DNA of 64,000 bases. Source: Ceriagrion tenellum. Lineage: Eukaryota > Arthropoda > Insecta > Odonata > Coenagrionidae. The notes under the pieces were generated by a model. That model was not told the origin of the DNA. It searched no databases and saw nothing but the letters and a program-made list of their open reading frames with translations. Below are positions 23,375 through 36,789 of the stretch, piece after piece (positions within the stretch are counted from its first letter, which is position 1; each line of letters begins with the position of its first letter). Made by a program: the position numbers and the translations under genes. The stretch spans positions 114,426,430-114,490,429 of the forward strand of contig OY720634.1 in assembly GCA_963169105.1 (NCBI GenBank), given 5' to 3'.

Positions 23375-25302
23375 TTCTCATTTACTTTTACAAGGGTAAG
23401 GCAGGAGCGCCCACCTTAAGCAATGCTACCTATACGCTGAGTAACTGATTTGAAAACAATGGAAGAAGTAGGAAATAGGAAAACAAGGTGAGAGGTGTTC
23501 GCTTCTCATAATTAGTGTTAAAGATGTGGGATAAAGATTTATCATAGTAAAACAAAGGTAATCAGATAACAAAAAATGAGAGAGGCTGTAAAACAACCCA
23601 TAAATATGAAAAAGAGAGGTCCCGGGTAGAACAGTGTACTCAAAGAAATGGGGACAATCTCGATTGGAATGTGTTTAGTAACAAGATTATATAGCTCATA
23701 TGACGCTGGCTGAGGAGGCAAAAAGAAGGCAAAGTCAAGGTGTATATAGAGGATAAGTTAAATCATAGCATGGTACGGTTTGAAAACCAGATATTTGTAG
23801 AAAGTATGAGAGAAATTGAGAGGGAATTGTAGATGATAAAGAAGACAATCAATAGATTTTATAGAGACGGGCCCGTGAGGAAATCGGGATCGAAGATAGG
23901 TGAGAAGGCAGCACTAGCTGATGGAAAGTCTTAGTGAAAAGGAGTGCTGGAGGGGGTTATAAAGTAAATAGTTTGGAAAGCGTGGACGAGAAAGACTGGG
24001 AATTTTAGACTACGAAATGTGAAGCAGAAAGTCAGAAAGCCAATGTGAGAAGCTCAGAAAGACAATGCAAGGCAAATTTATAGTTCTATGAGAAAGACTA
24101 GAGAAGATTTCATGATAACTTTAATGACGTTCGAGTTGTCCGGGATCTGAAAACTCAATCAGCAGAGTACTAAATGGTGATTCTGAGTTTACTGAAATAA
24201 GGCTTAAAATTTTTCATAAGCCATTTTATACTTCCAAAATTAAACATTTTCACTCCAGCCTAATGATTCTCTGCTCTTCGTATCCCTAAATTTTTGGGAA
24301 AGCGTGATGACAAAGGAAACAAATAAGAATAGTGACAATGAAAAACAAACGACGTGTTGATATAAGATATAATATGTAAAGATAATATACTCTTTGGTAA
24401 GGAAGGAGGATAAGGATGTGAAAGGAAACAAATAAGATGGTGACAATGAGAAACAAACGACGTGTTGATATAAGTCATAATACGTAAAGATAATATACCC
24501 TTTTGTAACGACGAGTATATCACAGCAGAGACTTGAAAAAACTTATTAATCTAGTTTCGGAACATCAAATGAAGATAAATATAAATTTATATCCCTCCTC
24601 GGAGGGTTTTATCAATTTTATTCGTATCCATTTCCATTTCAAAGAACACAATAGCTACAGGAGGAATTAAAATCAAAATACTCACCAGAGTAACCTGATA
24701 ATGAAGATGAGAGCAACGACACGACACGGAAAGAAATATCCGGCAAGCAGAAGTAGATAAACCTTTAAAGAACATTTTTCTGTTACATATTTTAAGAACT
24801 TGTAACAGATTTTCAGAATTACTTTATGATATCGCGTTATTCCAGGAATATCGCTACAGAAAAGCGAGAAATTACCTTTGAAGCGCCAAGAAAGAAGTCA
24901 CTGAAATCAGATCCTCACCAAACGCCTTGATTACACACGTCTTACACACTCCGTTCCTAATCAGAGCTTCACCAGAATTTTATCCACTTCTGAGTCAGAA
25001 AACCGCCCGAGATGTTGATTTGAAGAACAAGCAGCTCCCAAGTGCGCTTCATCTTATCCATCCATCCATCGATTAACTGCCTACTCTCTTCACTCATCAA
25101 GCATTACTCCTTACCTACAAACCCTAACGACTGTCACCGTCAAAACCACCGATATCTCTCGTATTCCTGCCTCATAAGATACGAAATACTTTTACGAGTC
25201 AAAGAAAAAAGTTTAACTTCATAAAATTGCATAAAAATGACGTATAAATCAATTACTAAATCAAATTAAGTATCAAAACCAAGAAAGTAAAATTCTATAG
25301 AA
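23375..25302. other. AT-rich, purine-leaning stretch, no gene recognised
   Basis: About 23450-24130 is purine-leaning on the plus strand and full of stops. I looked for a continuation of the copia integrase here and found none. The only structure noticed is the 109-base tandem duplication at 24312-24512. Confidence 0.55.
24312..24512. repeat. Tandem duplication, 109-base period
   Basis: The segment starting AAAGGAAACAAATAAGA at 24312 is repeated in direct orientation from 24421. The second copy is incomplete, ending near 24512. The copies share long identical blocks (for example ACAAACGACGTGTTGATATA) and differ by scattered substitutions and small indels. Similar short minus-strand frames open in both copies for this reason and are not genes. 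Confidence 0.8.
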
Positions 25303-25309
25303 CACCGTA

Positions 25310-25375
<66 letters not shown>

Positions 25376-25382
25376 TACGGTG
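25303..25382. repeat. 80-bp perfect palindrome with (AT)n core
   Basis: The sequence begins CACCGTAAG, runs through about 62 bases of pure alternating AT (25312-25373), and ends CTTACGGTG. The non-repetitive ends are exact inverted copies, so the whole 80 bases is self-complementary. The flanking bases stop matching at once and I see no clear target duplication. It could be a cruciform-forming locus or a minimal hairpin element. Confidence 0.9.
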
Positions 25383-28300
25383 ACTTTAAGGCTTCAAGGA
25401 AAAAATTAACATACCCCGAACTGAATGTAGACAATATCATCGAAACGAATTTCGGCATTAACAACTAAATTAAAAACATTGGCAATCTAGTATACGCAGG
25501 AGCATGTGTACTACCTCTACTTCACTCCAACCTAGATCCAGTGCAATATTGATACTCTAGCCGCGTAACCAATGGATGGTCAGAACTAATCCGTGACTTT
25601 TTGTAAACAGAGCTCGAGCACAAATACATACTATTCCCAAGTATTTCCCGGTGCAGAAGGAAGCTTGCAAATATGCTCCAAGAACGTGCGGAATAAGTAT
25701 GGAAAGGGAGCTTGGAGTTAGCGTTGCAGAAGGGCATAAAAAAGTTTTCGCAGTCTACCAGTAAACGGGTTCCGGGAGGAAAATGGGGTGTGAAAGAAGA
25801 GGAGCAGTGGACCGAGGCAGGAAGAAGGGCAGATGATCTGCGTACAGAAGCCAAGGGAAAGGGGGAGAGAGAGAGAGAAGCATTGCACTGGGGGTAAACG
25901 TGCGTCACGAGATCCGGTATCGCACAGAATCCCACTCAAACGACTTCCTGGAACTAGTGTTTATTGGGACAAATGCGGGGAGACGGCTGGGAATGAGTAG
26001 GATGCACAATCTCCTTCTCTCACACAAGCCATCTTTAGTGTGTGTGCTCATCGATCAACACGATTTTAAATGTTCTTGCGGGGCGGGAGGGAGAGAGGGA
26101 AGTAAATTTAGACCCATTCGCACCGTGAAAATTATCACACTGTGTAACGCCCTCAAAGGAAAATCGCATCCGTTCGATTTAAACAACTTCTTCAAAAGAT
26201 ATCATCCAAAAACCTTCCTCCTAATTAACCCCCCTCCTAGTTCGGCAATAAATCAAGACGCCCAGGAAGCTTCTAGGCGCAATGATCATCGGAGAAATTA
26301 TGGCGTCCAAAAGGAACCTGATAAAATTTCTCAAAGAATGCGTCGGATTGAGAATTAGTAGATGAAGCATGATAAACTATACAACTGGAACGCTGTCTCC
26401 AACGTTATTTAAAAAAATAGTGCCTTTCTTTGACTGATGTGTACTCTTAATATACGTTCAAAATTTACTATGTAAACATAGTCCTTGGTGCACAGACATG
26501 GATACATTCAGAATATATAAACATTATCATCAGTGTTATATTACAGCAATAATTAAGTAGGGGTTCATTAGTTCACTGATTAGAGAGTGGAGATAAGTTT
26601 GTAACTGCAATAATTAGGTACATAGATGGCTATTGATAAATAACGAAATATAGAACGAGTGTAAAATTGTTATTTGATATTTTTAATGCATTACGAATAT
26701 CTTCCACCATTTCATTTTTAAACGTCCTCTATATTTTTTATTCATGAATTATATAATATTTTTATTGAAGAATCAATTTTTTTCAAATCAAGCCTTGAAA
26801 CTTGAGGCGGACGAGTGCTTATTGTCTGTATTTTTCATCAATCACAATGACAAATATGGACTTCCCGCCAGTCGAATTACAGTCGGATTTAAAACAAAGG
26901 CCTTTTTCCTTCCAATAATTTGAATCAAAATCTCACATTAAATTGAATATTATATATTTCACAAAAATTTTCCTTCTAAAAATACGACTTCCGATTAATT
27001 TCAGGTAAATGGCTGTAAGTATAAAGTATTTTGCTACCTCAACGCATGTCCTTATGGCATCTGGATATTGATTGCATGGTTTAGGGTTCTTCCCCTTTAG
27101 ATGTTCAGTTGAGCGGAGATATATGAAGTATAACCTAGTCAGAGCCATAGGGGAAAAGCTGAAATCTAAGCTGGGAAAGAAGGGAGCGGGAGAGAAGATG
27201 AATATATAAAAGAGGGGCTGACTGAGGACTTGAAGAGCTGAGTGGAAGGGGTCACCCGCAATTCGAGATGCTTAAAGTTCACCTAAAAACGGCTCGGCGT
27301 ATTTGTTTCGGTTTCGGCGTGAAATCTGCTCTTTCCGACCTCCCAAAATGTTTTGAAGCATTTGGCCAAGTGCAGCATACATCCGGCAGAGGGCCAAATG
27401 CATCTCTCTCTTTCCCTTCGACCTGCTCGGCTAATGTTACCCTAGTAAATCCATCCACTCGCTCGAAAACAAAAGAAGCAAGCGCAAGATAACAATGAGT
27501 AGCATTAAGCTTCATAAAAATAATTTATAATGCGGGATTTACGTTAAATACATTTTAACGAATGGAGAGTGATACCTAGGCCATAATAACATTATCCTAA
27601 GTTAAAATTTTCAAATAATAATTAAATGTTATTTCTGAAAGGTAATTTTCCATTCAAGCGAATATTTGTCATAGCTGTCAGTATTTAAACGTCTTTTCCT
27701 TAATTTATATACGCCAGGAAATGATAGTATAAACCAGTATAAAAAATTAAAATCAGCTGTGTTCATACATAAAAAAGATCATAAAATACGAGAGAAAAAA
27801 CCTTGCAACATACCTGAGCTTCAAAGAACTATTATCATTCAAGTAAAACTTGCACCACAATCACTTCCATTAAATATTATCCAAAATTTATTTTAAAAAG
27901 TCATAAAGCATAAACGAATTAACACATGTTAGTGTCGTTAAGTATCAAACGTAAGGTTAGCCAAGCAGTATCTTCAGTCTGTATGTCCAGAATAGAATTG
28001 ACTACGAGAACACACATGCATGACGATTAAAAAATCATATGACTAATTAAGTTAACAAAACAATCCCAGGTGAAGGGATATTGACTTTTACCCCAGAAAC
28101 AATTATTACAGGGAATGGACGCATTTCGTACATATATTTAAGAATCAAGATTTGTTTCAAGCTTTAACACCTCTCATTAAAGCATCGCCCGAGCAAAATA
28201 ACTGCCGTCATTAAAAATAATTCGCGATGTAAATGAAGTGTAGCCCCTCTTATTCATCGCATACCCGCACCCAAGAGGGTATAAAATTTTTATCCTCACT

Positions 28301-29235
28301 CTTTCCTCACTTTTTACCAGTACTTATCCACGCGTTGAATCTCCTCCGCGCATGAAGACAAAAAAATTAATGAAAGAGATACCGACGGCAGAGGAAGACG
28401 AGACGCTAATTTCTGTAAGCAGACTAGATTAAGTGCTTCTTTATGCAAATTCTACCGTTCTATCGTTAACGCCTTGACGAAGGGTCGATCTCCCAAAAAC
28501 TCGTCCCTTTTTGGTGATTTCTGATGGTCATATTCCATCATCATATTTTGCAGTTCAACAAACACTGCGGTTAACCAAACATAAGTGTTTACATTAGTTA
28601 AAAACTTACATAAAGGAACAGAATGTTACAAAGCTGATGGAAGACTAGGTCGGAAACCACCGAGACGCGAAGGTCACACGCCAGGCAGAGACTACTTTAA
28701 AATTTCACGCGTGTTTCAATGTGCCACGGAGAATATAATTTTAACTTGACACTATATTTCTTGAGCAAACAGCCGCAATTTTAAGTAAAAAGATATATTG
28801 CCATACTGTTGGGAGCAAAATTCCTTTTATCCACACGCCATTAGTGAATGAAGAAAACAGCAGATAATAAAGACACTCCGTTAACATGCAATTCATTCGC
28901 GACCTTCCTCACTTCACTTCTTTTCCTGCCACTATTATGGCTGAATTATCAATACCTCCTGCCACACTACCCTGCTCGCAAGATAACCTATAAATGTCGA
29001 TATATATTTGGGAATAAATTTTGGTAAAGTCATGCCATAACACTAAATAGTAATTTCAAAAGTAAACCAGAGAAACAAATACAATGCAGCAGTGCTCGGT
29101 AATATAAATCAGCCAAGACACATGGAATGGGAGATCTTGTAATTTTATCCCCTTCAAGGTGATATTTTATATTTAAGCAGTTGAAATGGATCTCTCCCCA
29201 CAAGTGCTACACCAAACACTCAAAAATCTCCCGCT
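25383..29235. other. AT-rich non-coding stretch, no gene recognised
   Basis: It contains a purine-rich patch at about 25740-25890 ending in a short (GA)n tract (25865-25878). It also has a GC-richer patch at 27260-27490, where frames are open on both strands without any family resemblance. A 152-codon plus frame at 25900-26358 has no motif that I recognise and lies partly in low-stop sequence. No RNA gene seen. Confidence 0.55.
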
Positions 29236-30170
29236 GGCATGCAAACATAGGGCTGCGAGAGATATTGAGAAGAGAAGGCAAAGCAGGTAGCAGGGGAAAG
29301 GAAGACGAGGAAGGAGAGAAGGATAAGAAGGCACTTTGGAGGAAGAGGCTATGCAAGGGAGGTGGGGGGGAGGGAAGAGATGAGAAGGTAGGATAACATC
29401 ACCGTCGTTATTTATAACGCACACACCTGGGCCAGCATTTTTCTGCGTCCCCTCCCCTTTTAAGCCAACTAACAAGGGGAGGGAGGAGGAGATGGAAGGG
29501 GGGGACGATAGGAAGACGGGGGGAGAGGAGCCTTATAGCTTACCGCTCAAAGCGGGGCGAACGGAAGAAGGGGGTGGATGGGAGGAAAGGAAAGAGTCAT
29601 ACATGCACGACGGGCATCGCGGGAGAGGTGAGATGGGTCGGCGGGGATAAGGCGCCGCCGGTGCATCTGTCTGTCTGCCGTTTTATACGCCACGCGCCAA
29701 AATGAGGGAAGGAAAGTCGAAAAAGGTAGCGGCGTGAAAAGGGAGGAAAAAGTTTAAAAGAGGGGGGGGGGCATGGACATGGCTTCGGAGACGGAGACGG
29801 AGGAGGAGGATTAGTCGGGAGAGAAAGGGGAGAGGGGTAGACGGGGTGTGAGGGAAAGGGATTGGAGGGAGGGACATGCAGACTTCAAAAACCCAAGCGG
29901 TCAAAAGGGAAACAATTGCGAAACTGAGGAACGTCGCGTGAGGGGGAGAATGGAGGGGATAATCTTAAAATAAAATCCCTCTCTCCCGTCCAGCTTAAAG
30001 GAAAGGGATCTCTAAGAGGGGGAGGGGAGAATTAAGGGGGAGAGGGAGGGGGGTACAAGAACTCAGTTGCCACACAGTTTTGGCAAGACGGAGAACGTTG
30101 GAGCGAGTGACGAAAGGAGATTATACCATTTTTTCAGCCCGAGAGAAGGAGTGGGGACAGCAATGAATAG
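29236..30170. other. Long purine-rich island (plus strand)
   Basis: For roughly 900 bases the plus strand is dominated by G and A, with G runs up to about ten (near 29763-29772) and only a short CT-leaning interruption near 29400-29470. It stands out sharply from the AT-rich flanks. Open frames on either strand are low-complexity. Such tracts can form triplex or G-quadruplex structures and can bind GAGA-type factors in insects, but no function can be shown from sequence alone. Confidence 0.65.
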
Positions 30171-32880
30171 AGCGGAGACCTGGATGAAAGAAGGGTTACA
30201 GAGTCCGCCAAGGTTAGACTGAACATGGCTGCAGACGGTCACAGTTCAGATTGGTATGCGACAAAAATGTAGAGCTGACGACAGCCGTCGTTGTCTCTGT
30301 TCAAGCGTCCACGATTTCAATCATTGGGTCCGATTTTAATGATCCGCTTCATCCCCTATGGAGTGTTTTATATACAGCTGACTCCCTGAGTGAACATCCA
30401 ACCAACAGAATATATACGCTTGCTAAAAATCGATGATTCAAATCAGTGGGCGAAAGCTCTAATAATTTAGTATGGAGATTTCCGAGAACCATATTAGAAT
30501 GCAAGCGAGAAGGAAATGGAGAAATGTCACATTTCTGCAACTGTTTTCTGATACTCTATTAATAAATGCGAAAAATGTATCCAATGGTGACAATATATTA
30601 TAAATAGAGAGGCGCTATTCCTTTATTGTCTACGAGGATGAATCTACTACTTCACCGTGGTCAATATATTAAATTTACCCGGCTCTGATTCTACATGAAC
30701 CATTTTTCCCAATTTATGGATCATAAAATTTGTCAAGTTTGACGCGTATTTTCTACGAGAAACACAAATGAATAGTGCAATGGAGAAATAAATAAATCAA
30801 GAAGAAGAGGATTAAGATACAGATTAAGTGACATTTTCATAAGATATAAAATCAAACGAAACGAAGTAACTGAAAATAATAACGCAGAATAACTTATGCT
30901 AAGTCAGAATTTCTCTTCCCCTTTTTACCCGTCACTAGTGTACATAAAAATAAGATACGTAAATCAGGTTAAAACAAATTAATATAAGAAATGATAGTAA
31001 ACCTGATGAGTAGAAGTCTCAGGTTTAGGAGTGGCATAAAACCTAAAAGAATAATACAAAGCTAAGTATAGAAATGAGTATTTTTTGCTCTCGGGGCATA
31101 GGTTTCAGTAAACATAAAATTGAACTTAAATTTCTTTTCGAGGAAAACAGAGTAAAAAATAAATGTAAATTGTAAATGTAAATTCAACAAAAAATGTAAA
31201 TTGATCATTTCAGAAGTTAAATATATATCGTTATAAACGCACTTAGTTTTGCACCTCCGACCAGGTCGGCCAAGAGACGGTATACATTATAAAATCGGGT
31301 AAGAATCAATCGCTCCCAGCCGTTGACCGCATGGGTAAGAATCAATCGCTCCCAGCCGTTGACCGCATATTTCAACCTACGCATTACGTAAGGATGAATA
31401 AAAAGAGAAGAACAAGGATAGGTAGTCGAGGAAGAGAGATGTTTTAGGGACAACATGTTTATAGCGGCGAGTGTGTGCACTATTGAGGTGCACGAAAGAA
31501 GAGAACCTCGATTGGAATGATCGAGTGACGGGGGAGGTGGGAAGGAACGGAGAGTGGGTGTGGAAAATATTTCGGCGCATTTCAAAGACTTTGTTCTGCG
31601 CCAGCTATTATGTCACGCGCTCGACTGAGTCTTTTGAGATCACCGCCTCCCTTGTCTCACACTCACCAGATGACACAAGCCCTTTCCACCTCGCCCCACC
31701 CAGGAAAACCCTCCTCACCAATAACCGTATCCGAACACGATCTTTCAAACTTACCCTTGATCCATCGATGATCCACGAATGAAACACAATGCGAATATCA
31801 AGAGCCGATGTTAATTATGAGAAGCTAATAAATGGCAAATTCGCCATGTTGAGTAGACTCGAGAGTTTGAAAACGCTTTTCTTCGCTTCTACGAAAGGAA
31901 TCCCTGCAATCCAGTACTGATTGACAATAATTTATCTTACAGCGATATATAATAAAATACGTTGAATGTTCCTTGACGAAAGATATGGAAAATGGAGTAA
32001 ATGAGACCAAAAATTCGTCATGGTTTCACCCAAGCTGCTCAACTTTAGTGTAAAATCACTAGTTGCGTCATGAAAAATGAATTTGTTTTACATTATGTCA
32101 TTATTTTCAATAGAGACAATTTTTCATGCCTCATGATTCCATTTAATAGTTTCGTTCATTGTCAGCACTGAGATATGGCAATGTGACCCATTTGCTACAA
32201 ATTCGCGTTCAAATAAATTTACCTTCTCACAGAACAGTTTCTGATTTACTACGAAATGCTTTACCAATTCTAGCGTTTGCTGGAGGGAACGGAAGTAAAC
32301 TTTGAACAATTATTGACGGATTATGTATCTATTTCATCTAATCGTATTTACTATCCTAGGAAAGGAACTAAGACGTAGTGACTTCCCCATGGCATCTTAA
32401 AATAGCGTGTAAATACATTAAGTTCTCCTTCCGTTTCAAATAACAATTGCGTCGGACCTACTGAACAACTTATTTCAGAAACACTTCAGAGCTAGGCCAA
32501 TGTTCAAGGCAAAGATAATTCTTCGAATAAAAGTTGCAGTGGACTTTATAGTGATTATTTATTCCATTATTCATGCCCCTGTCTCGTTTTTCGAGCAGCT
32601 TACATCATCTTTATTCCTCGCTTAATTGCATGGGTATCTATATCTTCATAAGCAGTCTTCACCAGCCACATGCTGCTGTTATCAATTTTCAGCCTTAACG
32701 TTACTATCCTGTAGATTTTAGGTCTTTTGCGGATAACCAATTTATTATTACTTCGCACGGATTAGTCACCATTTCTGTCTGGAAAATCGCGAGGAAGGTA
32801 GTTGCTGTATTAGAGTACCTACTAGGGATATATGAAGTCTTTCTTAAAAACAACGTGGTTCAGGGAGTCTTTGAGGAAAG
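30171..32880. other. AT-rich non-coding stretch, no gene recognised
   Basis: Mostly AT-rich and rich in stops. A GC-richer segment at about 31460-31760 has frames open on both strands with no recognisable product. The only clear structure is the 36-base tandem duplication at 31297-31368. Confidence 0.6.
31297..31368. repeat. Perfect 36-bp tandem duplication
   Basis: The unit beginning GGGTAAGAATCAATCGCTCC occurs twice, end to end and without differences (31297-31332 and 31333-31368). It is a recent local duplication. Because 36 is a multiple of three, an overlapping minus-strand frame also shows a 12-residue repeat (AVNGWERLILTH/R-like), but that frame has no other sign of being a gene. Confidence 0.9.
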
Positions 32881-33330
32881 AAGGCAAATAATGGAAGGGG
32901 TGGTGCCCCTCTTATCTCCATCTCCATCCGAAATCCAGCCCCTGGATTCTTCATTTTTTTATCCTCCGCTCTCTCCACCAGCCCGAGTCTTCTCGGCACT
33001 CCATCATTTAAGGATAAAAGGGATGCTGCGGAATGACGGGCCGCCGAAGAGCCTCCCACGGACTGAGTTTTCAAGATCTTAAGCCTCCCCCTTTAAGTGG
33101 GTAAGTAACCGACTAGCTACTTTCGTTTCGGGATTTTTTCTCTCCTCGAAAGAGTGGTTTAGTATCCCGCTCTGCGGTGTGTGGGAGAGTGTTAAAGGGG
33201 GAAAAATTTGCGCCCTCGGCGAGCCGGATTACGCGGCGGAAGGGCCGCCGGGGTAGGGGTTCTAGGTCGGAAGGAGGCGAGTTGACGGCTTCCTTCCCAG
33301 CTTTGCGGAGGTATTGAGAAAACATTGCGT
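32881..33330. other. GC/CpG-richer island
   Basis: CT-rich at about 32895-33000 and then GA- and CpG-rich at about 33170-33290, including a segment dense in GCC/CGG words near 33215-33260. This could be a promoter-associated island, but I found no adjoining exon. Frames on both strands are short and lack motifs. Confidence 0.45.
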
Positions 33331-36300
33331 ATCAGTGTGCGGATGTGTTTGTGTGAACGTGTTTGCGTAAATATATATTATGTATTCATGGAAGAAGAGA
33401 CGGGAGACCGAAAAAGATTGCGTGAATTATCTCGAGATATGATGGATAACTCTGCCACGAGGAGTCAAAAATTCCAGTTGAGAAAAAATCCTCGCGAGGG
33501 GTGGCTCAGAGTCCTTTATTCCAGCCGCCCATTTAGTATTCTTGACAACATCGTTTGTAGTTCCGCAAGTTTCTTCCTGTATTCATGGCCGCGGCATCTT
33601 TGGTAATATTTTGAGCACGAGAATCATAAATCAACCTAGTACAATGTAAATTTTATGGCTTCTCCGTGTGCAAACTGGGGAAAGGGGTGAAGTTTCGCCT
33701 TGTATTTACTCTATTAGCGCGGACGTTGACGGAATTTTTTCCTCGAGAAATGGAGGATAAGTTTAAGTCGTACACGTGCGGGACAAGAAAAGCATTTAAT
33801 ATTGATCAACGAGAGTTTTTCAAGATATTTTGTAGCACTAAGCTGATTTCATCCAGCCTTCATAGTTTAATATCAACATCTAATGCAGAAGTGGTTCATT
33901 TATTGCAGAATTTAACAACAGAAGGTAGGAGCATCAAACATGGAAGTAGTGTCCGAGTATGAGACATTGCCTTTTAAACATGCATCATCTATAAATCAAA
34001 TTTTACCTAATAATCGAGAGAAAGAATTCTCGTGGTTAAATAGCGCAGTATCATATATTGAATATAGTACCTATGAAGGGGACCAAAGTTTTCGTAACCA
34101 AATGGATGAATTACTCAGAAAGTCGAGTATAAGGTGATCGCTAACGCCAAAGATGACGTGGGCATCAACCTGAGTCTTAGTCTGCGCAATGCATACGCAG
34201 CCATAGCTATGAACGTTACCCTTTCAGTAGAGCAATGTCGTCTGTGAATCGCCGTAATTCAGTAGAACATTTTTTCGGAAAAAGGTTTGATATTTCAACG
34301 TTATCTCCTTTCAAAGCAAATAGGTCAGAAGCCGGAGGACCTTTACCCAGCCTTATAGGCGTAGTGCACGCGCAGGTATAACATGATGGTCAAATAATAC
34401 ATGAAGCAATTAAGTTTACGTTATATTTATGTTTATACCACCATCAGAAATAACAAAAATACTATGCTGACAAAAAATACCATTTTTACATACAGAATAT
34501 GATACAAATGTTGAAAAATAGAAAGTTAAGAAACTTCATCATCTAACATCTTCTTTACATTTCCCCACATCAAATGCGAGGTTTTATACTATTAAATTAA
34601 CGCTGATGATTCCGTTCTTGAATGACCGAGATTATAAGCCATATAAATTTTATTTTCTACTAATTTTGACATTCTTAGCACTCTGGGGAGATAAGAAATG
34701 ATTATCATTCGATCGTTAGGCTGCATTCGGTGAGACAACGATTAGTAAATGAACTAAAGGCAATAGACCAAATGCTAAAATTGGACCATTCTTCTACAGT
34801 TTCCATTCCAATCCTGCATATCCCTCGCCTCATTCACAAAAAGACCTTCAAGACGCGCGCGAAAACACCAAAAAGATATTTTTGGCAAAGCGGAATACAA
34901 TATATGTAGTTACTTGCATATCGGCAAATAATGATAAAAAAATTTAAGTGAGAGCATATAAACTTACATATAAAAATATTGTAAGGTATCTTTCACAGCA
35001 AGGGTTTCATAAAAACTCAAATTTCATGAGATTTTCAATGACTCAAAAATATTTCGACTCCCACAACTCAAAGCAGGAAATCGAGCCTTTTATAATACTA
35101 TTATTTTATCGTCCACTCGTTTTAGTTATTTTAAGACACATATTCTTTATTTAGATTTCGCAATGGGTGAAATGATGGTGAGTTACATTCACTCTTAAGT
35201 TTACGCCTTAAAAAACAAACAGCAATTGTCTCCGCTATAACTGCCAGTCCTTGCATAGTTACTTCAACTAATAGCGCCGAAATGTTTCAGGCAAAAATGA
35301 TGGGTATTAAAAAAAAGTAGGTCATTACTCTTTAATAAAATCTCCAGACATGCAATTGATACATATTATTTATGCCTATTGATTATGGGATACAAAAGTT
35401 CATCAGATAAGGGGAAGAATTTTTTTAGATCACATCGCCCAAAGGTTACATGAAATTTATAAAAATAAAGCAGATTAACACGGCACACAATGGTAGACTT
35501 CGCAACAGAAAACTACAGGAAAACACTGCACGCGAGTTATGACTACACAAGTTTCAGGAAAAAAGCGGACATTCTTTCATATAAAGATACGATTGAGAGG
35601 AAAGATACTTCATTAACACATTAGACTATGAAAAATTAAGACATTGGTAAAAAGGAACAACATTGCTGAAGAGCCACTTAAAAATGTGGCGACAGAGTGG
35701 GTAATATACAATGTAGAGGCGGGAGATACGTTATGAGAATGCGAGACGGTATGAATTAATAGTAATAGGGCAATTCAATGGAGATACTAAGTGGAATGGA
35801 GTGTGATAGTCATGAAAAAATGATGATATAGTTGTGGTGTCAGGAGAGAATTGCGTGTATTCAGTGGGACGATACGCACAATAAAAACATAAATATATAT
35901 GCATGCAACGAATGACAGGGAAGCAGAAAAGGGTGGAAGTAGTCACTTTTCCATTGTCCCTTTCCCTCTTTTGTCTTTCGCCCCCACCAAAAGAAATCAC
36001 ATTTTTCCGGAACATACGGCGGAAGCTACCCCGGTGTTTGGGGACTTGATAAGGAACGCCACCCGCACAATGCAGGCACGCGGTGGTGGAGGGACTGGTC
36101 CGGAGTGCGGGCCCTTTTTCCATGCCTGGGGCCCTATCAACGGAACACCCAACCCTTTCCACTCCTGCCTCTTTTATTTCGTCCCTCGACCCGCTTGAAA
36201 ACAATGGCTCAGGTGAGCGCTCAACACAGTCCGGTCCGCCGGTCTGCGGCGGAGACAAGCGAGCCACCAGAGAATGATGGGAGAAGCAAAGAAGAATGGA

Positions 36301-36785
36301 TTGGAGAAGAGAGATAGGTGGAGAAAAGTATGAGCGGTCGAGCGGAGTGGTGATATGAAACGAAGGGGAATGAAGTAGGTGTAATCGGGAAAAAATGTTC
36401 TTCTACACGCCACTCTACGAGCTGTTCTAAGGCAGGAAGTAATCGGGGGTATTAGGAAACCAGCCATGAAAGAGGACGATAATGGCAAAAAGGGACTGGG
36501 ATGAAAAGAAAATTGCATTTTGTTACATTAGCGTCACGCTGTTTCCGTAATAATTGTGATTGGTGCGTGAGAAAAATCAATTCTCGTACCTATCCTTGGC
36601 TGTGCAACTCGTTCATTTTGTCATTTTTATCTACTTAGCAGATCTACGAGTATAAATATTATCCTCAAGCCGATATAAACCTACAGCGATATGATATTTT
36701 ACTGTTTTTTTCGGACAGCTTACAACTTGCGGGTCTTGTGGCTCCGTATACAGCCCTTCAAATAGCTCGGACACATTCTCTTCGC
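33331..36785. other. AT-rich stretch with a GC-richer end, no gene recognised
   Basis: AT-rich up to about 35890. It then becomes GC-richer, CT-leaning at about 35930-36190 and GA-leaning at about 36240-36490. The 178-codon minus frame at 35731-36267 lies mostly in this biased part and has no domain that I recognise. Confidence 0.55.
35731..36267 (-). other. Open frame of 178 codons, probably not a gene
   Basis: A minus-strand ATG frame over a GC-rich, strand-biased segment. The predicted product shows no signal peptide, clear domain or repeat and is not like any family I recognise. Several overlapping frames on the other strand are also open here, which points to low stop density rather than selection. 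Confidence 0.4.
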
Positions 36786-36789
36786 AAAG

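Noticed and set aside
23375..24200. Copia integrase continuing beyond the LINE, which would make the LINE an insertion into copia
   Set aside because: The reverse strand showed no integrase or copia-like motifs by eye.
24240..24523. Overlapping minus-strand frames with repeated Ser/Phe/Leu blocks as a repeat protein
   Set aside because: The repetition is explained by the 109-base tandem DNA duplication; there is no other coding signal.
25303..25382. CRISPR-like or satellite array
   Set aside because: There is only one palindrome with an AT dinucleotide core and no repeated unit with spacers; the genome type also argues against CRISPR.
34110..34247. 45-codon open stretch without ATG in a slightly GC-richer patch, considered as an exon
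   Set aside because: Too short, no clear splice sites, and no family resemblance.
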